The notes below the pieces were generated by a model, which was not told the origin of the DNA, did not search any database, and was given only the letters and a program-made list of their open reading frames with translations. DNA of 64,000 nucleotides from Aristolochia californica (Eukaryota; Streptophyta; Magnoliopsida; Piperales; Aristolochiaceae), in assembly GCA_029961685.1 (NCBI GenBank), contig JARWKL010000001.1, positions 50,687,062-50,751,061 on the forward strand. Reading direction: 5' to 3'. Below, piece after piece: positions 55,903 to 64,000 of this stretch (positions within the stretch are counted from its first letter, which is position 1; each line of letters opens with the position of its first letter). Position numbers and translations under genes: made by a program.

Positions 55903-55914
55903 TGGTATCAGAGC

Positions 55915-57138
55915 GGATTCTGTAAGATCAGATTCCAAAGAAATTTTTTTCCACTTAGAGTTATCTACTGAGAGATATCGATATTTTAATGTATGAAGGT
56001 CAGATTGTAAAAAGGTTCGAGCAGCAGTAGAAAGCTTCTGCTTCCGAGGTATTTTATGCTATCAAGAACTAGACTTTATATAGAGAAATATCTATATCAA
56101 AAGAGTATCTGTAAGTCTATTCTTTTACTTATTCAAAATTTTTTTTATTTGAGTTATCTAGAAAGATAAATTGGTATTTGAAGTAGCAAAGGTTAGATTG
56201 CAAAAGAGGTTTGAGTAGCAGCAGAAAGTTTCAACTTTTGAGGTTTTTTATGTTATCAAGAAATAAACTTTATATGGTGAATTATATATAAAAAGAAAGA
56301 TAAGGAAGTCTATTCTCTTACCTATTCAACCAAATCTTTGTATTATTTTTTTACAAGGAGATATTGATCTTGAAATAGTCAATGGTCATTCTGGAAAAAA
56401 AAAGGAGAAATAGTACTTAGTTTGGCCAGATGACAAAGACCAAAATCTATCAGATTATTTATCTTATGATAATTATATTTTATAAAGAGACGTTATAATT
56501 GGATGAAAAATATTTAAGTCTAGTTTCATAAGGAAAAAAATTCATGTCAATCTGATCTATATTTAAAGATATATTCACATTAGAAGAATTAAAGGTCATG
56601 TTGGTATTCTGTTGTATTGAAAAATCCGAATTTATGCCCATTGTTTTGCGTCACTTTTTGAGTTGATATATCATAAAAATATCTCACTTCTCCCTGGTTT
56701 GAGGGCTTATCTATACATCTCTGTTATATGGGCTTATGGCTACATCTATGATATTTGGTTCAAGCTGGGATCACTGCCATTACCTCCCAGCTTGAGGGGA
56801 AGAACTACAAGAAGTACAAGAAAGAGGTATTTTATTCCATATGTTGTGGATAAGTTTATGTAACCAAAATATTCAAGAAATGGGGTGCACAAAAGATGAA
56901 GCTTCTTCATCTAAGAAAAAAATATTTATATCAGAGGTTTATTATTTTGGTTCGTGTTATATGAGTTGGAAGATGGTTGTGTTATATTCAGCTGTAGTTA
57001 TTATGTCTCTTTGGGGACATTATTATTTATGAAGAGGTGGAAGAAGAAGGTATATTGGAAGATGTGCCATTTTATACTAAAATAATCTATACATAATTTG
57101 CAGCAAGCTGGGAGTTCATGATGTTCTCTCACCCCTAG
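55915..57138 (+). other. Interior of A2, noncoding
   Basis: AT-rich. It holds an approximate direct repeat (AGCAGCAGAAAGTTTC / AGCAGTAGAAAGCTTC with the following TTTTATG...ATCAAGAA block) at about 56020-56090 and 56210-56280. No open frame with recognisable domain. Confidence 0.7.
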
Positions 57139-57150
57139 CTTGAGGGGGAG

Positions 57151-57592
57151 TGTTGGAAGATGGACTCTAGCCCACACGACCAATGAAGGCCCACATATCT
57201 AAGAGTATTATAAGATGGGCCACACGACAAAGGAAGGCGCACAAGATGGGCCCAAGCATATAAGAAGTAGGACCCACCATGATTACCACAACCTGGCATC
57301 GTTATCACATAAGTTGGACAATCAAGAAGGACTCACAAATGCATCTTTATCTTATGGTCAAGTCCTAGAAAATTTCTAGTTTAAGTTATGTTTGTCATTT
57401 ATCTATATTGTGTTATTTAATTATGCTAGGACTTATCTTTAAGTGTTAGAGTTTGGGTGTAATTGGGATAAAGGTAGTTTTATTGTAACTAGACTCTACT
57501 ACCTTCCTCTATTATAAATAGAGGTTCATGTACTCTTATTATAATAAGTTTATGAAGTCAATGAAGTATTTCTCTTTTCCATGAATTCAACA
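57151..57592 (+). repeat. 3' LTR of A2
   Basis: TGTTGGAAGATGGACTCTAG to CCATGAATTCAACA, same length as the 5' LTR, TATA box ATTATAAATAGAGG retained. Confidence 0.92.
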
Positions 57593-57597
57593 CTGAG

Positions 57598-58630
57598 TAG
57601 TATGAAGTGTCTTTGAAAAAGTTTACATGCCTTTCATGGTATACAAAAAGCCTTGAGCTACCTCGAGAAGATAATAATTCTTTCGTTATGTTACACCTTT
57701 CTGTTGAAGGGTGTAGACACAAGATGTCTGATGGATAATGTCATTTTCTTGACAAAAAGAGTCAAGGTCACCAGAGATATATTCGTTGGCTTTATCAGAT
57801 CTAATTACTTTAATGTTTTGACCAAATTGAATGACCACCATAGCATAAAAGGATTTAAAAATTGATGATATTTTAGTTCGCTCTTTAAAGACAAATAGCC
57901 ATGTTGTATGATTAAAATAATCAATGAAGGTAATAAAGTACTGAACTCGGGAAAAATTTGAGACTCTCAAAGGTCCCCATACATCATTGTGAATCAACGA
58001 AAAAGAGAGCAACACTTTTAAGTTCAGGCCGAGGAGAATATGTGATCCTTTAGTGTTTGCTCAGTTGACACACTTCACAATTTAAATTGGACATATCCTT
58101 AAGTAGGAAAAATAGGATGAAGAGATATTGTAGATGGATGTCCCAATCGATTGTGCCATAGATTCACCTCAATGTGCTTGGTTGAGATGGCATTTATTTA
58201 AGGTACGCCCAGGTAGTAGAGTCCCCATTGTTCACAGCCTCCACAATCACCAGCTTCATTGTAAGATCCTGAAACACACAAAAAGTGGGTGAGAAAATGA
58301 TGGAGCAATTGAAATGATGTGTAAGCTGACTAACAGATAAAAGATTCAAGGGAAAGGTAGGAACAAAAAAGAATATATGTGAGAGAAAATGATGGTGTAA
58401 TAGAGGTGGATCTTTTCCAGAGAACTTTAGTCTAGGATCCATCAGCTATGGTAACAAATTTATCCAAGAGACAAGGAAAGACATAGTGGAGTAGAATTTT
58501 GTTACTTGTGAGATGGTCGGAGGCCCCTTACTCAATTATCCTAGATGAAGAGAAGTGGCAAAACATACTTGAAGAAGTGGTGGAAATAGAAATGGAGGAG
58601 GAGCTTGGAGGAGAGACCATAAGAGTTTTA
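57598..58630 (-). pseudogene. Copia-6 integrase and protease
   Basis: Integrase: LIHNDVWGPLRVSNFSRVQY, FITFIDYFNHTTWLF (the second Asp of the usual DDF box is Tyr here), IRSDKANEYISGDL and QTSCVYTLQQKGVT (57686-58015). Pre-integrase zinc region degraded (58020-58190). Protease: LDPRLKFSGKD-type, FFVPTFPLNLLSVSQLTHHF (58194-58442). Frameshifts between blocks. Confidence 0.83.
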
Positions 58631-58632
58631 TC

Positions 58633-59560
58633 TTACTGGAATAAGTCATACTCACCATTGGTAAGGGTCTTCTTTTCTGTTGGTGGGTTCGACTTGTCCT
58701 CTGTATCACTTATTGAGGATTGATTAGCCTTGGCCCATTCCGGCATGCCAAGGATTTTCCTACATTGATTGATTGTGTGGCCATATTTCCCACAGTGGGT
58801 TGCATTTTTTGCCTTATATTCTGAAGGAACCATTCCTTCCACCTCTTCCTTGTCCTCTTTTGTAATTTTTTCCACTGCCTCGGCCATGGTCGGTTGTTGT
58901 TTCCCTATTACCTGAGTATATGGTGGATGATACTTTAGTAGGAGAAGGGGAAGAGGAGTCTGGAATGCGGAGTAATGTGACACATGCATCATCAAAGGTG
59001 GGAATAGTTGAAGCGCTAAAAAGTTGAGTTTTAACAAACTCAAGATACGACTTAATATTTGCTAGACAAATGGCAATGGCTAAGGCTTCCTTCTGTTTCT
59101 CTCGGATAGAGACATCAGGGGAGTTAGGCTGAACTAGCTTCTATTCTTGAATAAGGCCTCAAAATCGAGCCAAGAACTCATGTATATTTTCTCCTTGTTT
59201 TGTATTAAAGATACTTTGGAGAGTATCATATGGCCTTTGTAAATTGTTGGGGCTACCGTACAACTTAGCAAATGTCTACTAAATTTGCTTAGCGGTGTCT
59301 AGATGAACCACGTTGTTGGAGACAAGCTCTTCCATGCTATTGATGAGCCAACTAATCACCAAAGTATCATTTTTAACCACTTAGTATAAGCAACATCTTC
59401 TTCATAATGGATGCTCCAAGTTTGGTTAGGTGACTCAATAGGTCCCTTGTAATAAGAAACCGTTGAACCGATTTGGACCAACTCATGTAATTTGATTTCC
59501 ATCGCAAGGGTATGATGGTAATCTTTAATTCTTACTACCCATGTAATTTTTTACCATAAG
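58633..59560 (-). pseudogene. Copia-6 gag
   Basis: The zinc knuckle THCGKYGHTINQCRKI and EWAKANQSSISDTEDKSNPP are at 58633-58860. Upstream gag text with ICLANIKSYLEFVK-like, HLDTAKQI-like and LITRDLLSHLTKLG-like segments runs to a start near 59540, with stops and frameshifts. Same family as copia-3. Confidence 0.8.
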
Positions 59561-60791
59561 AGACAATTGAAGTGTAATAGTTTATTCAAATAAGAAGTAG
59601 CCTAAGTAATAGGCTTTGTAGAACCAAGTGAAGCCTAAGACTAGCTCGGGTATATGGGAGGAGAACCCATGCTTAACAATCCTTTTAGGCAAGGAGGAAA
59701 CTGACTTAGGCTAGTAACTTTCTTGACCAAAAATTTCTATAGTCAATTCTTTAGTCTTCCTTTTAGAGAATAGCAAAAAATCAATCAACAAGTATGAAAT
59801 CAAGCAAAGTAATATTTTATGCTGAGTAAGATCTTTCCAAGCTCATTCCAAAAATAGTTCTTACACCTGCTTGGAATAAACCAGTCTAAATTCAATTCCG
59901 CATAAGTTAGGCAAGATATTATTGATTGAAAATTTAAAAAATCAGGCCTAATCAAGAAGATATGACACCAATATAAGTTCTCAAAAAATCAGCAATCTTG
60001 CTTCAAATAGCTTGGCGCCAACTTAGCTATCCAAAATACCACTTCATTAATTCTTTTGAGTTTAATTATTTTTATGTAAAACACAATATTCTAATATTGA
60101 TTTTTCATGAATATTGAGGCAAGAATAGGAAACCAACTAGTGGCTTTGAATCAAGCAAGATTCGACCTCCTTTTTAAAAAAAAAATGCCTTGCACAACAC
60201 TTTGCACTAAAACATCATTTCCTTTAAAAAAATGATGAACCTTGGCATGAGAGATGAGCATACCCCTTTAATGCTCATATGAGGGCAAAGACCTAAAAAC
60301 ATCCTCCAAAAAAAGGCACAAAACCAAGTAGAATTCAAACTCTTCAAACAACTCGATGAATGGAGAAACTTAACATAGTGGCTAAGTAATAAGATTTTAT
60401 TAATCCAATGGATAAAAAAATTCAATCATAATAGTCTGAAGACATTTTTATTCATCATAAAATCCTTTTCCCACGAAATAATAACCATTTATGCAAAAAA
60501 TCTCAACATAAACCAATTTTCCGCCAAGAACTTGCAAACCAACAAAAGAAGCTTTGGCAAAATTCTTAAAATCCAAGAGACATATATCCAAATACTTTCA
60601 TATAATATGGGAACAAGAAAACCCCCTCTAAACCATCTTCCAGAGGTAAGAAAACTGAGAGCATGAAGTCATAATAACAAGAATGTATATCTCAACAAGC
60701 TTCAATCTTTCTTCACAAAGAGCCTTCTATGAGTAGCTTTGATCAAAAAATTCTTAGAGCATCCTCTCATTGTGGGGATCATAAATTCATT
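59561..60791 (-). other. Leader of copia-6
   Basis: AT-rich, without coding signal. It shares blocks with the copia-3 and copia-9 leaders. Minus-strand frames around 60207-60425 and 60702-61004 have no domain, and the latter runs into the LTR. Confidence 0.7.
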
Positions 60792-61244
60792 GTTTTGATA
60801 CCATGTTGAATTTTGGACCCCATATTTGGAACCTCGAGCAAGATGAGAGAGGGAGAAGAAAGAAAAGAGAGAAGAAAAGAAAAGAGCCAAGAGAAAGGGA
60901 GGACCAAAAGAGAGGAGAGAAGAGAAAAGGGAAAAGAGAGACATTAGGCTAGGAGAGATTCTTCCACAAATTGAGAAGAGGAGAGCTTGATTAAAACCCT
61001 TCAACCAAGACCCCTTTTTATACTTTTTCTATTACATATATATAGAAACTCCTAAATTATTTAAGATCCCTAATTACATCAATCAAGGGAAAATAAAGTT
61101 ACATCAATCGAGGAAGATTACACATCTTCCACCTCATCAATCAAGGAAGATTACACATCTTCCACCATATGACACCTCATGCCACCTCTCTTGGTCGTGT
61201 GAGCATGATGGCCTTGGTCCTACCTTTGTTCCCACCTTCTAGAG
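60792..61244 (-). repeat. 5' LTR (60804-61244) and primer site of copia-6
   Basis: Primer site 60792-60803 reads TGGTATCAAAAC on the minus strand. The LTR plus strand runs TGTTGAATTTTGGACC to CACCTTCTAGAG. The terminal dinucleotide is mutated compared with the 3' LTR end (CTAGCA). A 40-base duplicate segment ATCAAGGAAGATTACACATC occurs twice at 61105-61160. Confidence 0.87.
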
Positions 61245-61655
61245 TCATATAAACCTCCTAAGATAAATCACCATTGAGAAAAGCATTTTTAAAAACCAAC
61301 TTTGATGTATAGAACATTTAAAATTGGCAGCTAGAAAGTTTAGAAACTGTACCAAGTTCAAGTTGGCCACTGGAGAAAAATTTTCATTAGAGTCGATACA
61401 TTAAGACTGGTTATAACCTTTGGCCACTAAGCTTTATTTTGTTTCTAGCCACTAAGCCTTCAGGATTATATTTGAGTGAAAATATCCATTTGCAACCTAC
61501 TGCCTATTTTGAGGGGTAGAGAGGACAAGTCCCAAGTATGATTTTTGTACATGGCTTGCATCTCTTCATCCATGATAGCTTTCCACCTTGAATCAATTGA
61601 GGCCTCTTCAAAAGTGGTAGGTATCGAAGAAGATGATACTACTGCTAAGAAGTTG
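61245..61655 (-). pseudogene. Copia-5 proximal RT, resumed after copia-6
   Basis: The minus strand reads RWKAIMDEEMQAMYKNHTWD (61540-61620), a degraded CKWIFSLKYNPEG-like stretch, then NFSPVANLNLV and a NAFLNGDL-like end at 61250-61300. This is the N-terminal RT that joins to 41500. Beyond 61655 the copia text stops and A2-type sequence begins, so the gag, integrase and 5' LTR of copia-5 are missing. Confidence 0.75.
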
Positions 61656-62425
61656 AAGCATCTTGATAAAGTCTCGTTCTTTATAGCATAAAATAGCTCA
61701 AAAGTTGAAGTTTTCTACTGTTGCACAAACCCCTTTTGTAATCTGACCTTTGCTGTTTCAAATATTGATTTCTCTTTGTAGAGAATTCCAATTGAAAAAA
61801 ATAATTTTTCCTTGGAAAGTAGACTCAAATATCTTTCTGTAAATATATAATATGCAATATGAAAATCTCAGTCTAAAGGTGAAAACGTAAATCAAATAAC
61901 GGGTAAAGGGACTGAAAAAAGAGATATACGAACCTAAACTGCTAGAGATAATAAATAAAAAAAGATCACATTACCTCTGTGTGTTCACCAAGTCAACTCA
62001 ATAAATCTACTCTGATACCATGTTGAATTTATGGAAAAGAGAAATACTTCATTGACATTTTTTTAATCAGAGTACATGAACCTTTATTTATAATAGAGGA
62101 AGGTAGTAGAGTCCAATTACAATTAAACTATCTTTGTCCCAAATTACTCCCAAACTCTAACATTTAAAGATAAGTCCTAGAATAATTAAATAACTCAATA
62201 TAAATAGAAGACTAACATGACTAAAACACCTTTAAACTGAAACTCTTCTGTGAGAACTCCTTCCATAATAATTGTGGCTATGTAAGACTTATTCTTGTGT
62301 AAAACTCATAATGCCACCTCACGTAATCATGGTGGGTTCCACCAGCTTGTGTAATCATGGTGGATCCCACCAGCTCATGTGATCCTGGTGGCTCCATATC
62401 TTATGCGCTTCGGCCCATCTTCCCA
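61656..62425 (-). mobile_element. 5' fragment of an A2-type element (minus strand)
   Basis: The interior 61656-62008 matches the start of the A2 interior in reverse (GTTGCACAAAC / AAGTTGAAGTTTTCTACTG, TTATAGCATAAAATAGCTC). Primer site 62009-62020 reads TGGTATCAGAGT. LTR 62021-62425 runs on the plus strand from TGTTGAATTTATGG to GGCCCATCTTCCCA, with the complement of TATAAATAAAGGTTC near 62090. The 3' half and 3' LTR are missing. Confidence 0.8.
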
Positions 62426-64000
62426 TAGGCTAGCATGTTTACTTGCCTAACTGGGTTCCCTCTTTGCTTAAAAGGCTTGATAAGCTCAGGTTCTCCTCCC
62501 ATATACCCAAGCTACTCTTGGTTTCACTTGATTTTACAAGCCGCATACTTTGGCTACTTCACATTTGAGTACACTATTACCCTTGAATTGCCTCTTATGG
62601 CTGAATAATACATGGAAAACAAGAATAATATTCTCAAGATTACTATCATACCCTTGCAAGGGATATCAAATTACTTGAGTTGGTCCAAAACGGTTTGATA
62701 GTTTCTTATTACAAGGGACCTACTTGGTCACATAACCAAACTTGGGCCACTCATTGATGAAGAAGATATTTCTTATGCTAAGTGGTTAGAAAATGAGACT
62801 TTGGTAATTAGTTGACCCATCAACAACATGGAAGAACTTTTCTCCAACAATGTTGTTCATCTCAATACCGCTAAGCAAATTTGGGAGACGTGTGCTAAGT
62901 TGTACTCTAGCTCTGACAACTTACAAAGGCCATATGATATTCTCCAAAGTATGTTCAATCCTAAACAAGGAGAAAATATCCGTGAATATTTGGCTTGATT
63001 CAGAGGCCTTCTTGAAAAATGGAAGCTTGCTTAGCATAACTCCATTCATGCCTCTGTGCAAGACAAACAAAATGAAACCTTAGCCATTGCCATTTGTCTA
63101 GCAAATATTAAGCCATATCCCAAGGTTTCTAAAACTCAACTCCTTAACATGTTAATTATTCCCACCTTTGATGATGTATGTTCCACATTACTCCACATTC
63201 CAAACTCCTCTTTCCGTTCTCCCAATGAAGTATCATCTGCTATGTAATCCAAGAATATGGGAACATTAATCGACCATGGCCAAGGTTGTGGAAGAAATTA
63301 TAGAGGAGGATGAGGAAGAGATGGAAGGAATGGTTCCTCGAAAACATTAGGGAAGGAATGCACCCATTGTGTAAATATGGCCACACTATCAATCAGTGTT
63401 GAAAAATCCATGGCACACCAGAATGGGCCAAGGCTAATCAAGCCTCAATAACTAGTAAAAAGGAGGACAAGTCTGCCCCACCAACAGAAAAGAAGACCCT
63501 TACCGATGATGAGTATGACTTATTACAAAAAAATAAAAATTCTAATGGTCTCTCCTCCAAGTTTCTCCTCAACTACTGCTACCACCACCTCTTCAGGTAT
63601 GCTATTTGCCACTTCCTCCTCTTCACCCTGGATAGTTGACTAAAGGGCCCCCAAGCATCTCACAGGTAACAAAAATCTACTCTACTTTGTTACCATAGCC
63701 GATGGCTCCCAAACTAAAGTTCTCGAGAAAGGATCCACCATTGTTACACAATCACTTCTTCTCATAGATATTCTTTTTGTTCCTACCTTTCCCTTAAATC
63801 TTTTATCTGTTAATCAACTTACACAAAATTTCAATTGCTCCATCACCTTCTCACCCACTTTCTGTGTGTTTCAGGATCTTACAATGAAGCAGATACTTGG
63901 TGGTGGCTATGAACAAGTGGAGCTCTACTACCTGGACGTGTCTCAAATAATGCCTTCTCAACCAAGCACACTAAGACAAGTCTATGGCACAATCGATTGG
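62426..64000 (+). mobile_element. Copia-9, Ty1/copia (plus strand), runs off the window
   Basis: The leader 62426-62611 matches those of copia-3 and copia-6. Gag starts MENKNNILKITIIPL at 62612 and continues with ITRDLLGHITKLGPLIDEED, HLNTAKQIWETCAKLYSSSD, AIAICLANIKPYPKVSKTQL and IPTFDDVCSTLLHIP, with at least six stops. A knuckle region near 63360, protease PWIVD followed by a stop in place of the Ser of DSG (63630-63650), LIDILFVPTFPLNLLSV and CVFQDLTMK run to the right edge. The 5' LTR is missing at the junction with the A2 fragment. Confidence 0.85.

Larger units (their letters stand above)
55461..57592 (+). mobile_element. Non-autonomous LTR retrotransposon A2, complete, TSD CTGAG
   Basis: A 2132-base element between CTGAG copies (55456-55460 and 57593-57597). 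LTRs are 442 bases each (55461-55902 and 57151-57592), differing at about 29 positions by hand count. Primer site TGGTATCAGAGC (55903-55914). The interior of about 1.2 kb has no gag or pol beyond a pol-tail remnant (CAGCAAGCTGGGAG) and the polypurine tract CTTGAGGGGGAG (57139-57150). It interrupts copia-6 in the FFEDS region. Confidence 0.92.
41501..61244 (-). mobile_element. Copia-6, Ty1/copia (minus strand) with three internal insertions, TSD TCATA
   Basis: TSDs TCATA at 41496-41500 and 61245-61249. Own sequence: 3' LTR 41501-41751 plus 53067-53200, RNase H and distal RT 53201-54362, RT 54765-55138, linker 55139-55460, integrase 57598-58193, protease 58194-58600, gag 58633-59560, leader, primer site 60792-60803, 5' LTR 60804-61244. 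Inserted within it: copia-7 in the 3' LTR, a solo LTR in RT, and A2 in the linker/integrase. Same family as copia-3. Confidence 0.88.

Overview
This is nuclear DNA from a flowering plant. The evidence is a GT-AG spliced gene of the plant root-cap family, a plasma-membrane syntaxin of the plant SYP12 group, a DYW-class pentatricopeptide repeat (PPR) protein, and a dense load of plant-type LTR retrotransposons primed from initiator-Met tRNA. I cannot name the species. Only about 5 kb of the 64 kb is host coding sequence.

Layout. (1) 1-1126: 3' part of a root-cap/LEA-related secreted protein gene with one intron. (2) 1.7-25.7 kb: transposon block. A non-autonomous LTR element (called A1 here; 1692-4750, TSD CTCTT) abuts a truncated minus-strand copia (copia-1) with a tRNA-derived SINE-like insert in its leader. 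Then come a miniature LTR element (TRIM), a decayed minus-strand copia (copia-2) carrying a solo LTR (10676-11327) and a complete minus-strand copia (copia-3, 13685-19634, TSD GTTAG), a minus-strand Ty3/gypsy gag-protease remnant, and a palindromic MITE. (3) 26.7-31.3 kb: gene island with convergent genes, SYP124-like syntaxin (+) and an 842-residue PPR-DYW editing-type protein (-). (4) 31.4-64 kb: a second block, the most structured part of the window. Fragments of A-type non-autonomous elements lead into copia-5 (-), which is split by a chromovirus-type gypsy (34016-40098, TSD AGAAG) in its LTR and by copia-6 (41501-61244, TSD TCATA) in its reverse transcriptase. Copia-6 is split in its 3' LTR by copia-7 (+, 41752-53061, TSD AATTA), which is split by copia-8 (+, 46000-51807, TSD TGTGG). 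Copia-6 also holds a solo LTR (54363-54759) and a complete non-autonomous A2 element (55461-57592, TSD CTGAG). The window ends inside another plus-strand copia (copia-9).

The three host genes show no functional link to each other. No retroelement reading frame is intact: all carry stops and frameshifts. The points of most interest are the four-level nest with readable target-site duplications, the non-autonomous A1/A2 families that share LTR starts, primer site, polypurine tract and pol tail with coding copia elements, the GC-rich unassigned frame inside A1, and a near-perfect fold-back MITE. I found no evidence for a new biochemical system. Element boundaries and TSDs were read by eye; family names (copia-1 to -9, A1, A2) are local labels.
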